The position numbers were made by a program, and so were the translations under genes. A stretch of DNA of 41,183 bases, from NCBI GenBank assembly GCA_014879375.1, contig JACSSF010000137.1, positions 1 to 41,183 of the forward strand. The letters are read 5' to 3'. Shown here in pieces: positions 1-10,252 of this stretch. Numbering within the stretch: position 1 is the stretch's first letter; the number at the start of each line of letters is the position of its first letter. The notes below the pieces were generated by a model. It worked only from the letters and a program-made list of their open reading frames with translations. It did not search any database and was not told the origin of the DNA. The stretch comes from Lysobacteraceae bacterium. GTDB taxonomy: Bacteria; Pseudomonadota; Gammaproteobacteria; Xanthomonadales; Xanthomonadaceae.

Positions 1-1
1 C

Positions 2-277
2 CTCGCGCCCAATCTTTTCGCCGCGGTGCTGTTCTTCATCGCGGTGATGGTGGCCGGGCTGATGCTGTCCATCGTCGGCGGCGTGGTGATGCTGGTCCTC
101 GGCAAGATCTTCGCGCCGCTGGCCTTCATCGTCGGCCTGCTGCTGGCCTTCGCCTTCATCACCGCGGTGCTGGTGGTGATCAGCGGCGGCGGCTACCTGA
201 TCTGGCGCGATACCTTCGCCGATGATGCAGCCGCCGACAGCGCGCCTCCCCCCGCATCCCACCATATCGAAGCCTGA
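2..277 (+). CDS. small two-helix membrane protein (5' end outside window)
   Basis: The frame is open from the first bases of the window to a TGA at 275-277. A GTG at 26 could start an 83-residue product, but the reading frame continues upstream, so the true start may lie outside. Two hydrophobic segments (about residues 1-25 and 30-58 from the GTG) rich in V, L, G and A are followed by a short acidic, Ala/Pro-rich tail, which suggests a small inner-membrane protein. I recognise no family and assign no function. It converges on the RDD gene, with both stop codons inside one inverted repeat. Confidence 0.55.
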   Translation, partial: LAPNLFAAVLFFIAVMVAGLMLSIVGGVVMLVLGKIFAPLAFIVGLLLAFAFITAVLVVISGGGYLIWRDTFADDAAADSAPPPASHHIEA

Positions 278-320
278 TCGAGCGGCCTGGTCGACCAGCC
301 AGATCAGGCGCACTCGATCA
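275..320. terminator. nested inverted repeat between convergent genes
   Basis: An 8-bp perfect outer stem (TGATCGAG at 275-282 with CTCGATCA at 313-320) encloses a 12-bp perfect palindrome, CTGGTCGACCAG, at 287-298. The stop codons of both convergent genes lie in the outer stem. There is no T-tract, so this is at best a bidirectional structural terminator. The function is inferred from position and symmetry. Confidence 0.45.
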
Positions 321-1034
321 CAACCCCATCGCCGCCTGCATCGCGGCGGAGAGCGACATCGCCGCCCAAACCGCGACGACCACTGGCAACACGCAGGCGA
401 TGACGATGGCGAGCCATCCCCATCCCGGTACCCGGCGCGATGCATCCTCGCGCCATGCCACGCGGGTGCCGGCGATGCGATCGTGCAAGGCCCGGTGCCC
501 CGGTGGGCGTGCCGCGAGCAGGTGGCCGATGTTGAGCGTGAGCCACGACAGCGTGCCGGCGACGTGACGACGATAGGCCCGCGCCGGTCCCGGCCGCGCG
601 CCCTCCGCACCTTCCACGCGCAAGCCCAGCGCGCGCTTGCCGAAGGTGGCATGGTGGCGTCCGGCTTCCTGCAAGGGCCAGTACAGCAGGCCGATCAGCA
701 CGAACAGCGCAACCGCCGGCCAGGCTGCCGCATACAGGCTGGACACGAAGGCGGTGATGGCCGGGCGCACCGGGCCCGTCGGCGACATCCACGATTGCAG
801 CATCATCGCCATCGAATCGCCGCGATCGGCGGACGCCATCGCCGCCCGGCCCGTCGCCGCGCCCAGCTGCTGCCATTGCTCCGGGAGCGACGGCACGCCG
901 TCATCGCGCAGCAGCAATATCAACAGCGTGACGGGCAAGGCCACCAGCGCCGCATCGATCAGCCATGCCGCGGCGCGCGGCCAGAAACCGGCCGCATCGT
1001 GTGATGCGTCAGCGGGTGGCGTCGGTGGAGGCAT
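318..1034 (-). CDS. RDD family membrane protein
   Basis: A 238-residue protein with the RDD arrangement. After a short Pro/Ala-rich N-terminus comes AGFWPRAAAWLIDAALVALP (about residues 15-34), in which the Arg and Asp of the first membrane helix give the family its name. A second helix follows near 98-118. A cytoplasmic stretch with FGKRALGLRV (about 132-141) and ALHDRIAGTRV (about 182-192) follows, then a last helix near 206-228. RDD proteins are inner-membrane proteins with little assigned function; some act as ion antiporters or transport accessories. The gene is the last of the tat cluster and overlaps the end of tatC by 26 nt, so co-transcription with tatABC is likely. A role in protein export cannot be claimed from position alone. 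Confidence 0.85.
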   Translation of the reverse strand: MPPPTPPADASHDAAGFWPRAAAWLIDAALVALPVTLLILLLRDDGVPSLPEQWQQLGAATGRAAMASADRGDSMAMMLQSWMSPTGPVRPAITAFVSSLYAAAWPAVALFVLIGLLYWPLQEAGRHHATFGKRALGLRVEGAEGARPGPARAYRRHVAGTLSWLTLNIGHLLAARPPGHRALHDRIAGTRVAWREDASRRVPGWGWLAIVIACVLPVVVAVWAAMSLSAAMQAAMGL

Positions 1035-1788
1035 CGCGCGACTTGGGTGCGATCATGCGCGCGGCAAGGATGCCCGCCTCGTACAGCAGGCACATCGGGA
1101 TCGCCATCATGATCATCGACAAGCCATCGCCCGGGGTGATGATCATCGCGATCACGAAGATGGCGATGATCGCGTAGCCGCGTGCATCGGCCAGTTGCTT
1201 CGGCGTCACCCAGCCCAGCAAGACCAGGATGATAGTGGCGATCGGCACCTCGAAACTGAAGCCGGAGGCCAGCGCGATGATCGCGACGAAATCGAGGTAA
1301 CGCGCGATGTCGGGCATCATCGCCACGCCTTCCGGGCGGGTGATCGCGAGGAACTTGAACATCGCCGGCAGCAACGCGAAATAGGCGAACGCGCAGCCGG
1401 CGTAGAACAGCAGCATCGCCGACACCAGCAGCGGCGCGGCCACGCGCTTCTCGCGCTGATACAGGCCCGGTGCGATGAACGCCCACGCCTGGTAAAGCAA
1501 CACTGGCGCGGCCGCGATGATCGCCAGGTACAGCGCAAGGCGCAGCGGCGTGGAGAACGGCGTCAGCGGATCGATGGCGACCAGCTGGCTGCCCGGCGGC
1601 AGCACCGCCAGCATCGGCGCGGCGAGCAGGCTGTAGAGCTGGTCGCTGAAGAAGGCGAGCACGGCGAAGATCACGATCACCACGATCGTCACCGTCATCA
1701 GGCGCCTGCGCAGCTCGATCAGATGCGACATCCAGCCACCGCTGGCGGTCGGTGTCTCTCCTGACTCAACCATCACGGCGTTCGTCAT
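1009..1788 (-). CDS. tatC: Sec-independent translocase subunit TatC
   Basis: TatC is the multispanning receptor of the twin-arginine translocase; with TatB it binds RR signal peptides in the inner membrane. The family signature is present: SHLIELRRRL just before the first helix, the periplasmic stretch with PLTPFSTPLRLALY, YQAWAFIAPGLYQREKR, and six hydrophobic segments ending near ITPGDGLSMIMMAIPMCLLY. Several in-frame Met codons compete as start (1815, 1794, 1788, 1773). The longest would overlap tatB by 50 nt. I chose 1788 as a compromise; 1773 would give a short 8-nt overlap with the tatB stop and is equally plausible. Length (about 255-268 residues) is normal. It is the third gene of a leftward tatA-tatB-tatC-RDD operon. 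Confidence 0.93.
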   Translation of the reverse strand: MTNAVMVESGETPTASGGWMSHLIELRRRLMTVTIVVIVIFAVLAFFSDQLYSLLAAPMLAVLPPGSQLVAIDPLTPFSTPLRLALYLAIIAAAPVLLYQAWAFIAPGLYQREKRVAAPLLVSAMLLFYAGCAFAYFALLPAMFKFLAITRPEGVAMMPDIARYLDFVAIIALASGFSFEVPIATIILVLLGWVTPKQLADARGYAIIAIFVIAMIITPGDGLSMIMMAIPMCLLYEAGILAARMIAPKSRDASTDATR

Positions 1789-2122
1789 GGGCATCAGGCG
1801 AAGGCGGCGCGTCATCCTTGGCTTCGACCTTGACCTCTGATGATGCCGTGGCGCTGCGCGCGACGGCGTCCACCTCGTCGATGCTCTCCCGGAGACTGGC
1901 CTGCATGTCCTGCATCGCGGCCTTGGTTGCCTCCAGGCTCTTGCGCAGGTCTTCGTCGGCCAGTTCGCGTTCGAAATCCATCTTCACCGCATGCCAGTGC
2001 GCGCGTGCGCGGCGCACCCACAGGCCGGCAAACTGCGCGGCGCGCGGCAGGCGCTCGGGGCCCAGCACGAGCAGGGCCACGACGGCGAGGATGATGAGTT
2101 CGGGGAAGCTGATTTCAAACAT
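1766..2122 (-). CDS. tatB: Sec-independent translocase subunit TatB
   Basis: A 118-residue single-span protein that pairs with TatC to receive twin-arginine signal peptides. The N-terminus MFEISFPELIILAVVALLVL is the typical TatB membrane helix, with the conserved FPE at its start, followed by the GPERLP hinge and an amphipathic helix. The rest is a charged, coiled-coil-prone region (about 45-85) and a disordered acidic tail. The Glu of PEL and the GPERLP motif separate it from TatA. The start at 2122 leaves 30 nt after the tatA stop. The tatB stop overlaps the tatC start region. Confidence 0.93.
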   Translation of the reverse strand: MFEISFPELIILAVVALLVLGPERLPRAAQFAGLWVRRARAHWHAVKMDFERELADEDLRKSLEATKAAMQDMQASLRESIDEVDAVARSATASSEVKVEAKDDAPPSPDAHDERRDG

Positions 2123-2152
2123 CGCGCAAACCTGCGACGGGCGCCGCGACGA

Positions 2153-2377
2153 TCAGGAGTCGCGCGGCGGCACGCGGTCCTGCGGGGCGTCTTCGCTGCG
2201 CTTCTGGTCATTGGCCGTACGCTCGCTGGCGTCGGGCAGCTGCTCGGGGTCTTTCATCCCCTTCTTGAAGCCCTTCACCGCGCCGCCGAGGTCCTCGCCG
2301 ATGTTGCGCAGGCGCTTGGCGCCGAAGATCAGCAGCACGATGACCAGCAGGATGAGAAGTTCGCGCCAACCGATCAT
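2153..2377 (-). CDS. tatA: Sec-independent translocase subunit TatA
   Basis: A 74-residue protein that multimerises in the inner membrane to let folded Tat substrates through. The short helix [15 protein letters not shown] (residues 4-18) is followed by the FGAKRL hinge and the amphipathic helix [17 protein letters not shown], both diagnostic for TatA/E. The tail is short, charged and probably disordered. It is the first gene of the leftward tat operon, and the 61 nt before the SYLF gene end presumably carry or follow its promoter. I could not pick out a convincing promoter there. Confidence 0.93.
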   Translation of the reverse strand: MIGWRELLILLVIVLLIFGAKRLRNIGEDLGGAVKGFKKGMKDPEQLPDASERTANDQKRSEDAPQDRVPPRDS

Positions 2378-2438
2378 GACGGGGATTCCAGCTATACGGG
2401 AGATGTGCGAAGGATAACGCAGGCCCCGCGTCCGGCGC

Positions 2439-3275
2439 TCAGGGGATGGGCGTGGTGGTCACGCCGCCCTCTTCCGGCTTGGCGGGGGTCGCAGGTGTGG
2501 CCGGCGTCGCGGCGGGGGTCGCAGGTGTGGCCGGCGTCGCGGCGGGGGCTGCAGGGCTCGCCGGCTGGGCCGTTTCAGGCGATTCGCCGCGGCGGGCACG
2601 CGCGGTCGCGGTGGCCTCTTCCAGCGTGTCGGTCAAGGCGACCACCTCGGCGCTGCCAGACTGCGGCGCGCGACCCTCGAAGATCATCCGCGGCGTCGCG
2701 CCGTTGCCGTACACGGCCTGATTGGCCTCGTCGTCGATCTTCAGCACCGCGCCATCCAGCGCAATCCCGGCGAACAGGCCGCGTGCGCGCGACCACGACC
2801 AGATCTCGGCCTTGAGCTGGCCGTCGGTGGCGGCCGAGGCACTGCGCCCGACCGGGCCGGCCGCCGCGGAAGCATCCGCGCCCAGGGTGAACTTGCCGTT
2901 GACGATGTCAGCCACGCCGCGATCGCTGCGGAACACCAGGATCACGTCGGCGGATTGCACGCCGGCCTGGAAGCCGACGCTGCCGCCGACCAGCTTGACG
3001 AAGACCGGCGGCGACCAGGTGTTGTCCGGGCGCTTCACCGACATCAGGCCCAGACCACGGCGGCCGCCCACCACCAGTCCCGCCTTGATGGTATCGGGCA
3101 CGATCACGATGGCGCGCGCCTCGTCGAACAGCTTGTCGGGGATGGCGGATTCGGGGATCGCCAGGCTTTCGTTCAACACGCGCACGGCGTTGCGCGCACG
3201 CGCATCCTCGGTGTCGCCGGCAAAGGCAGGCGCGGCGGCGAGAAGGATGGCAAGGGCCAGGGCGGCACGACGCAT
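2439..3275 (-). CDS. SYLF-domain lipid-binding protein (Ysc84 family), secreted
   Basis: The start at 3275 gives a 278-residue protein with a clean Sec signal peptide, [20 protein letters not shown], cleaved after AFA. An upstream extension to 3422 would put 49 unlikely residues before it. The mature part is a SYLF/Ysc84 domain, seen in [55 protein letters not shown] and [22 protein letters not shown] domains bind phosphoinositides in eukaryotes; the bacterial secreted members are poorly understood. The domain is followed by a low-complexity Ala/Thr/Pro tail (about 236-278) encoded by a 30-bp DNA repeat. The gene lies upstream of tatA on the same strand and diverges from hemH. Confidence 0.88.
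   Translation of the reverse strand: MRRAALALAILLAAAPAFAGDTEDARARNAVRVLNESLAIPESAIPDKLFDEARAIVIVPDTIKAGLVVGGRRGLGLMSVKRPDNTWSPPVFVKLVGGSVGFQAGVQSADVILVFRSDRGVADIVNGKFTLGADASAAAGPVGRSASAATDGQLKAEIWSWSRARGLFAGIALDGAVLKIDDEANQAVYGNGATPRMIFEGRAPQSGSAEVVALTDTLEEATATARARRGESPETAQPASPAAPAATPATPATPAATPATPATPAKPEEGGVTTTPIP
2481..2556. repeat. 30-bp in-frame tandem repeat, two perfect copies plus a partial third
   Basis: Positions 2481-2510 and 2511-2540 are identical 30-mers, and a third, partial copy begins at 2541. The unit encodes ten residues of the Ala/Thr/Pro tail of the SYLF protein on the reverse strand. Because it is a multiple of three, copy-number change would lengthen or shorten the tail without a frameshift. 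Confidence 0.9.
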
Positions 3276-3409
3276 GGGCAAACTCCGGAAACGACAGGCT
3301 TGCGGGCAGGATAGCCGCAGCCCTGCCGCGCAAACCGGCCCGCGCATGAACATGATTCGCGGGCATAAGCGGCGGCTCCGAACGCGCCCGCACGGTATCC
3401 TGCCCGGCC

Positions 3410-4393
3410 ATGTCGACCTCATCGCCCGTCGCCACCCGCGGCCTTGTCATCGCCAACCTCGGCACGCCGACCGCGCCGACCGCCGAAGCGGTGCACGCCT
3501 ACCTGCGCGAATTCCTCACCGACAAGCGCGTGGTGCAGATCCCGCATCTGCTGTGGAAACCGCTGCTCGACTGGGTGATCCTGCCGCGCCGCAGCCCGGT
3601 GGTAGCGGAGAAATACGCCGAGATCTGGATGGGCGACGAAGGCTCGCCGCTGCTCGCCTACACCCTGCGCCTGGCCCGTGCGATGCAGGCGGCGCTGCCG
3701 TCCTGGCGCGTGCTGCCGGCGATGCGCTATGGCCAACCCGCGCTCGCAGATGCCATCACGCAGTTGCATCGCGAAGGCATCCGCGACATCACCGTGCTGC
3801 CGCTGTATCCGCAGTATTCGACCACCACCACCGCCTCAATGGAGGATGTCGTCGCCACCCTACGTGCGCGCCTGCCCGATGCGCGCATCCACGTGGTGCG
3901 CGACTACCACGTCGATCCGCGTTGGGCCGAGGCGATCGCCGCCAGCATCCGCGCACATTGGGCAACCCATGGTCGTGGAGATCGCCTGCTGCTCTCCTTC
4001 CACGGCATTCCCGAGCGGTTGGTAAATGGCGGCGACCCTTATGCCACGCAGTGCGAGGCCGGCACGCAAGCGATCGCCGAGGCCCTCGGCATCCCACGCG
4101 AGGACATCCTACTGACTTACCAGTCGCGTTTCGGGCGCGAGCGTTGGCTGCAGCCCTACACCTTGCAGACCGTGGAACAACTCGCGCACGATGGCGTGCA
4201 TCGGCTCGACGTCGCCTGTCCCGGTTTTGCGGTGGATTGCCTGGAGACGCTGGAGGAAATCGCGATGCAGAACGCCGATGCTTTTCGCGCGGCCGGTGGC
4301 GCGGAGTTCCGCTACATCGCCTGTCTCAACGACGCGCCATCGCATGTCGCGGCGCTCGCCGGCATCGCGCGGGACGCAGGTGCCGCCGCATGA
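3410..4393 (+). CDS. hemH: ferrochelatase
   Basis: A 327-residue protein of the class that inserts Fe2+ into protoporphyrin IX to make protoheme. The motifs fit: RGLVIANLGTP (residues 10-20), VLPLYPQYSTTT (129-140), LLLSFHGIPERL (193-204) with the metal-binding catalytic His198, TYQSRFGRERWLQPYT (236-251), and CPGFAVDCLETLEEI (270-284) carrying the conserved acidic residues. There is no C-terminal hydrophobic anchor. It starts at ATG 3410; the stop overlaps the next gene in an ATGA, so the two are translationally coupled. Heme supply links it loosely to respiration, but nothing nearby confirms regulation. Confidence 0.96.
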   Translation: MSTSSPVATRGLVIANLGTPTAPTAEAVHAYLREFLTDKRVVQIPHLLWKPLLDWVILPRRSPVVAEKYAEIWMGDEGSPLLAYTLRLARAMQAALPSWRVLPAMRYGQPALADAITQLHREGIRDITVLPLYPQYSTTTTASMEDVVATLRARLPDARIHVVRDYHVDPRWAEAIAASIRAHWATHGRGDRLLLSFHGIPERLVNGGDPYATQCEAGTQAIAEALGIPREDILLTYQSRFGRERWLQPYTLQTVEQLAHDGVHRLDVACPGFAVDCLETLEEIAMQNADAFRAAGGAEFRYIACLNDAPSHVAALAGIARDAGAAA

Positions 4394-5244
4394 GCATCCG
4401 CCTCGAAGAAACCACTCTCGACATCCCGTTGGGCCGCCTGCATGCGCTGCGTGGCGGACGCGCAGGCGCGCCGAAAGTGCTGGCCCTGCATGGCTGGCTG
4501 GACAATGCCGCGAGCTTCGTCCCGCTGGCCGCGCATCTGGACGATATCGAACTGATCGCCCTGGACCTGCCCGGCCACGGTCGCAGCGCGCATTTGCCGC
4601 CCGGCGGCCATTACACGTTCGAGGTCGCGGTGCACCACGTGCTGGACGCGGCCGATGCACTCGGATGGCAGGATTTCCGCTTGCTCGGGCATTCGATGGG
4701 CGCTGGCATCGCCAGCCTGGTCGCGGCCTCCACTTCCGGTCGGGTCGAAAAACTGGTGTGCATCGAGGCGCTCGGCGGCCTGTCCGACACGCCGGAACAC
4801 ACCTCGCGCCGCATGCGCGAATCGGTCGCCGCCGCGCGCGCGCTGGCCGACAAGCCGCTACGCGTGTTTCCTTCGCCGGAACCCGCGATCCATGCCCGCA
4901 TGCGCGCCAACCAGATGAGCGAGCCGGTCGCGCGGTTGATCGTCGAGCGCGGCATCCGCCCGGCCGAGGGCGGTTGGGAATGGTCCAGCGACCAGCGTCT
5001 GACCGTGCCGACCTTCATGCGGCCGGTGGATGCGCAGATCGAAAACCTGATCGGCGGCATCGAATGCCCGACCCAGGTGATCTTCGCCGACCCCGCACAG
5101 CCCTACCTGCCCGACGACATCCGCCGCCGTTACGCGGCCAGCCTGCCGCACGGCGAGTTGATCGTGATGCCGGGCACGCATCACCTGCACATGGAAGCGC
5201 CGGAAGAAGTGGCGAAGGCGATCGGCGGCTTCCTCGCCGCCTGA
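4390..5244 (+). CDS. alpha/beta-fold hydrolase
   Basis: A 284-residue alpha/beta hydrolase. Visible elements are the oxyanion-hole HGWLDNA (residues 34-40), DLPGHGRS (59-66), and the nucleophile elbow GHSMG with Ser102. A candidate acid lies in the FADPAQPYLPDD stretch, and the catalytic His is one of those in GTHHLHMEAPEEVA near 265-267. There is no signal peptide, so it should be cytoplasmic. The substrate cannot be told from the sequence; MEAPEEVA resembles the end of many esterase/haloperoxidase-type hydrolases. The ATG at 4390 overlaps the hemH stop by 4 nt. A longer frame open far upstream runs antisense to the SYLF gene and through hemH and is not the real start. Confidence 0.85.
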   Translation: MSIRLEETTLDIPLGRLHALRGGRAGAPKVLALHGWLDNAASFVPLAAHLDDIELIALDLPGHGRSAHLPPGGHYTFEVAVHHVLDAADALGWQDFRLLGHSMGAGIASLVAASTSGRVEKLVCIEALGGLSDTPEHTSRRMRESVAAARALADKPLRVFPSPEPAIHARMRANQMSEPVARLIVERGIRPAEGGWEWSSDQRLTVPTFMRPVDAQIENLIGGIECPTQVIFADPAQPYLPDDIRRRYAASLPHGELIVMPGTHHLHMEAPEEVAKAIGGFLAA

Positions 5245-5249
5245 GTGCA

Positions 5250-5642
5250 TCAACTGCGGTCGATGATGCGGGTGATCGCGCCGCCGCGGAATTCGAATTC
5301 GGACTTGCCGGTCAAGGCGATCACGCTGCCTGCCGCTGGGCCGCCCTCGATGTCGCGGGCCAGCACGCCTTCAAAGTCGATCACCGCGATGGCGCGATCG
5401 GCCTCCAAGCGCAGCGACACCAGCTTCTGCGCACGCGTGGCGAACAGCGCCGCTGAGTCTTCCGCCAACCGGCGGAACGCCTCGACGCCCTTCGTCGCCG
5501 CGGTGAGCACATCGTCGCTGTAGTTCTCGAAGACCACCTCCGGGTCCAGCAACGCGCACATGCCGGCAACATCGAAGGCTATGTACGCGGTGAGGTAGCG
5601 GTCGACCAGCGCACGGTTGTCTTGGCGATCCGTGCCCGTCAT
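5250..5642 (-). CDS. NTF2-like (SnoaL-type) small protein
   Basis: A 130-residue protein with the layout of the nuclear transport factor 2 fold: ALVDRYLTAYIAFDVAGMCALLDPEVVFENY at the N-terminus forms the helix-plus-cone opening, followed by alternating strands (AIAVIDFEGVLARDI, GSVIALTGKSEFEFRGGAITRIID). Members may be small enzymes or ligand binders; the ligand here is unknown. The ATG at 5640-5642 overlaps the stop of the upstream response regulator (ATGA), so it is the last gene of an acs - regulator - NTF2 unit. Only 5 nt separate its stop from that of the convergent hydrolase. Confidence 0.8.
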   Translation of the reverse strand: MTGTDRQDNRALVDRYLTAYIAFDVAGMCALLDPEVVFENYSDDVLTAATKGVEAFRRLAEDSAALFATRAQKLVSLRLEADRAIAVIDFEGVLARDIEGGPAAGSVIALTGKSEFEFRGGAITRIIDRS

Positions 5643-6313
5643 GGTTCGGCTTCCTCCGGCGGCGCGATGACGCTGTTCGGATCGACCGCCAGCCTGCCGG
5701 CGATCAGCACGGCCTGGGTGCGATTGTTCGCGCCCAGCTTGCGCAGGATCGCGGTCATGTGCGCCTTGATCGTTGCCTCGGAAATGCCGAGCTCGTAGGC
5801 GATCTGCTTGTTGAGCAGGCCAGTGCCGAGCATCTGCAGTACGCGGAACTGCTGCGGGGTGAGCTCGCTGATGCGGCGGGCGATGTCGCGTTCGTCATCG
5901 TCCATCGCCTGCATGCCCTGCAATGCCGTTGGCGGGATCCAGCGTTCGCCTTCCAGCACCTGCCGCACCGCCTCGCCGATCTGCGCCGCATCGGCCGATT
6001 TCGGGATGAAGCCGGTCGCGCCGTGGTCCAGCGCGCGGCGCATCAGTGATGGCTCCTCGCGCGCCGACACCATCACCACCGGCAGTTGCGGATGTTGCGC
6101 GCGCAGGTGGACCAATGCGGAAAGCCCTTGCACGCCGGGCATCGTGAGGTCGAGCAGGAGCAAGTCTGCATCCGGCGCGGCATCGACCATCGCGTACAGG
6201 CCGCTCGCATCCTGCGCCTCACGCAGCTGCGTGTCCGGCATCAGGCGGGTGATCGCGCCGCGCAGCGCTTCGCGGAACAGCGGGTGGTCATCGGCAATCA
6301 GAATCAACGGCAT
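5639..6313 (-). CDS. NarL/FixJ-family response regulator, CrbR/AgmR-type
   Basis: A 224-residue response regulator. The receiver domain (1-120) has the acidic pair D8/D9, phospho-acceptor D55 in LLLLDLTMPG, and a Lys in GFIPKSA. The C-terminal LuxR-type helix-turn-helix (about 150-210) reads ELTPQQFRVLQMLGTGLLNK and then ISEATIKAHMTAILRKLGANN. The sequence resembles the AgmR/ErdR/CrbR subgroup, which activates acetyl-CoA synthetase genes in Vibrio and Pseudomonas. It lies 52 nt downstream of acs on the same strand, and no kinase gene is adjacent. The CrbS-type hybrid kinase at 36107-39550 is the obvious candidate partner. The family assignment is firm; the acetate role is inferred from the subgroup and from neighbours. 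Confidence 0.88.
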   Translation of the reverse strand: MPLILIADDHPLFREALRGAITRLMPDTQLREAQDASGLYAMVDAAPDADLLLLDLTMPGVQGLSALVHLRAQHPQLPVVMVSAREEPSLMRRALDHGATGFIPKSADAAQIGEAVRQVLEGERWIPPTALQGMQAMDDDERDIARRISELTPQQFRVLQMLGTGLLNKQIAYELGISEATIKAHMTAILRKLGANNRTQAVLIAGRLAVDPNSVIAPPEEAEP

Positions 6314-6365
6314 CCACCGATGATGCCTCAGCCACCGCCCCGGTGCGCATCCGGCCGCGCGCGAA

Positions 6366-8324
<1,959 letters not shown>

Positions 8325-8394
8325 GGACGACTCCGTGGCTGCTTGGATGTCTTGGAGTGTGCCGCAAGCGATGTCGGTGCGACGTTAGACGATG

Positions 8395-8419
8395 GTCGAT
8401 GCTGCACTGCAGCTTCGAC
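8395..8419. promoter_or_regulatory. 25-bp dyad in the acs / porin divergent promoter region
   Basis: GTCGATGCTGC (8395-8405) and GCAGCTTCGAC (8409-8419) form an inverted repeat around a 3-nt centre with a single non-complementary pair. It sits about 70 bp from the acs start and 88 bp from the porin start, where an operator for both directions would be expected. The binding protein is unknown; the CrbR-type regulator is one candidate. Confidence 0.45.
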
Positions 8420-8507
8420 CAATGGGGAATAGGCGATCTGGATCAATGCGCGGAACCTCGACCCGGTTCCAAGCTGCCGGCTCCTGACTTCCACAAGGAT
8501 CCACCCC

Positions 8508-9887
8508 ATGAAAACCTTGCATCACAAACACTTCCTCGGCCTCGCCATCGCCGCCGCATTGCTCGCCCCGGGCATGGCGCTGGCGCAATCCGCGAAGGAA
8601 AAGGAACTGGAAGCGCGCGTTGCCCAGCTTGAAGCGCAGGTACAGGCGCTGCTGTCGGCGCAACGGCAGCAGCAAGCCACCCTCAGCGACACCCGCACGC
8701 AGCTGGACGAGGTGCGCACCGCGCAGGCCGCGCCGGCAGCCGACGAGGGCAAACCGAAGATCCAGTCCACGCCCATCCTGACCAGCGGCAATCCCGACAG
8801 CCGCTTCAGTTTCGGCGGCTTCATCAAGCTCGACGCGATGCTCACCGACACCGATGCCGGCGAAATCCCCGACGGCACCGCCGGGCGCCTGTTCTACCTG
8901 CCGGGCGCGATCCCGGTCGGCGGCGCGGATGAATCCAGCACCGACTTCGACACCCACGCGCAGTTCTCGCGCTTCTGGTTCGCCGCCGATGGCGACGTGC
9001 AGGGCCACAAGACGCGCGCCTATCTGGAGTTCGACCTGTTTGGCGGCGGCAGCAACATCCTCGGCAACCAAGCATCCACCAACACCCATGGCGTCACCGT
9101 CCGCCAGGCCTTCGTGACCTGGGACAAGTGGCTGGCCGGCCAGACCTGGAGCAATTTCCAGGATGTCGCTTCCCTGCCCGACGCGGTGGATTTCGTCGGC
9201 CCGACCGAGGGCACGGTGTTCGTGCGCCAGGCGCAGTTGCGCTACACGCACGGGCCATTCTCGATCTCGCTGGAAAACCCGCAGACCGTGGTCAGTGCCT
9301 ACCAAAGCACCGCGCGCACGGTCAGTGACGACGGCAGCGTGCCGGACATCACCGCGCGCTGGACCAGGAAGGGCGACTGGGGCCATGTCAGCGTCGCCGG
9401 CCTTGCGCGGCAGTTGCGCCACGAGACCGCGACCACCAGCGCCAGCGCCAGCGGCGCCGGTTACGGTCTCAGCGTGTCGGGCAAGGTCAACATCGGCAAG
9501 AAAGACGACATCCGCTACATGGTCACCGGCGGCCAGGGCATCGGTCGCTACGTCGGCTTCGCGCTGGGCACCGACGGCACGCTGGATGCACTCGCCGGCG
9601 ACATCGAGGAAACCGGCGTGGTCGCCGGCTTCGTGTCGTGGCGGCACGTGTTCGACCCCAAGCTGCGCGGCAACCTGATGTTCTCGCGCGCGCAGTTCGA
9701 CAACGACACCGCATGGACGGGCTTTGGCGTCACCCGGTCGTCGCAATCCATCCACGCCAACCTGATCTACAGCCCCTTCCCCAAACTGGATGTCGGCGCG
9801 GAGCTGATCTGGGGCAAGCGCGAGATCGAGAGCGGCACTGACGGCGACCTGCGCCGCCTGCACACCACCATCAAGTACAGCTTCTGA
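8508..9887 (+). CDS. DcaP-like outer-membrane porin
   Basis: A 459-residue outer-membrane protein. A signal peptide (residues 1-26, ending GMALAQ) is followed by a short coiled coil (KEKELEARVAQLEAQVQALL, about 30-49), as in DcaP-family trimeric porins. A Gln/Ala-rich linker and a long beta-barrel follow, with FGGFIKLDAMLTDTDAG, FAADGDVQGHKTRAYLEFDL and TWDKWLAGQTWSNFQD, ending in an aromatic residue (TTIKYSF) as outer-membrane barrels do. DcaP proteins take up small organic anions. Here the gene precedes yjcH-actP, so short-chain carboxylates such as acetate are likely substrates. ATG 8508 has a purine-rich AAGGA at about 8496. It lies 35 nt from the next gene. Confidence 0.85.
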   Translation: MKTLHHKHFLGLAIAAALLAPGMALAQSAKEKELEARVAQLEAQVQALLSAQRQQQATLSDTRTQLDEVRTAQAAPAADEGKPKIQSTPILTSGNPDSRFSFGGFIKLDAMLTDTDAGEIPDGTAGRLFYLPGAIPVGGADESSTDFDTHAQFSRFWFAADGDVQGHKTRAYLEFDLFGGGSNILGNQASTNTHGVTVRQAFVTWDKWLAGQTWSNFQDVASLPDAVDFVGPTEGTVFVRQAQLRYTHGPFSISLENPQTVVSAYQSTARTVSDDGSVPDITARWTRKGDWGHVSVAGLARQLRHETATTSASASGAGYGLSVSGKVNIGKKDDIRYMVTGGQGIGRYVGFALGTDGTLDALAGDIEETGVVAGFVSWRHVFDPKLRGNLMFSRAQFDNDTAWTGFGVTRSSQSIHANLIYSPFPKLDVGAELIWGKREIESGTDGDLRRLHTTIKYSF

Positions 9888-9922
9888 CCGCAACACCACC
9901 GGCTTCTGATCCTGGAGGGCAC

Positions 9923-10252
9923 ATGAACAGCACCCCTGACACATCGCTTGACCCCACCCTGGCCAGGATCGAGGCCAATCCCACCTACCAGTTGCTCAAG
10001 CGCAAGCGGAACACGCTGGGCTGGACACTGACCCTCCTGATGCTGGTCGCCTACTACGGCTACATCGGCCTGATCGCCTTCGACAAGGCGTTCCTGGCCC
10101 GGCGCATCGGCGATGGCGTGACCACCATCGGCATCCCGATCGCGATCGCGCTGATCGTGTTCACCGTGCTCATCACCGGCTATTACGTGTGGCGTGCGAA
10201 CCGTGAATTCGACCGCCTCACTGCCGAAGTGCTGAAGGAGGCGGGCCAATGA
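9923..10252 (+). CDS. yjcH: DUF485 / YjcH-type small membrane protein
   Basis: A 109-residue protein of the DUF485 (YjcH) family, nearly always encoded directly before actP. The family pattern is clear: [19 protein letters not shown] (about residues 15-33), two membrane helices ([15 protein letters not shown] and [20 protein letters not shown]), and the end [15 protein letters not shown]. Its precise role beside the symporter is not established. A GGAGGG lies 8-9 nt ahead of the ATG at 9923. The stop overlaps the actP start (ATGA), so stoichiometry is probably set by translational coupling. Confidence 0.9.
   Translation: MNSTPDTSLDPTLARIEANPTYQLLKRKRNTLGWTLTLLMLVAYYGYIGLIAFDKAFLARRIGDGVTTIGIPIAIALIVFTVLITGYYVWRANREFDRLTAEVLKEAGQ

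Noticed and set aside
2722..5244. An 840-residue open frame ending in the alpha/beta hydrolase
   Set aside because: Its first 560 residues run antisense to the SYLF gene and out of frame through hemH; the real start is the ATG at 4390.
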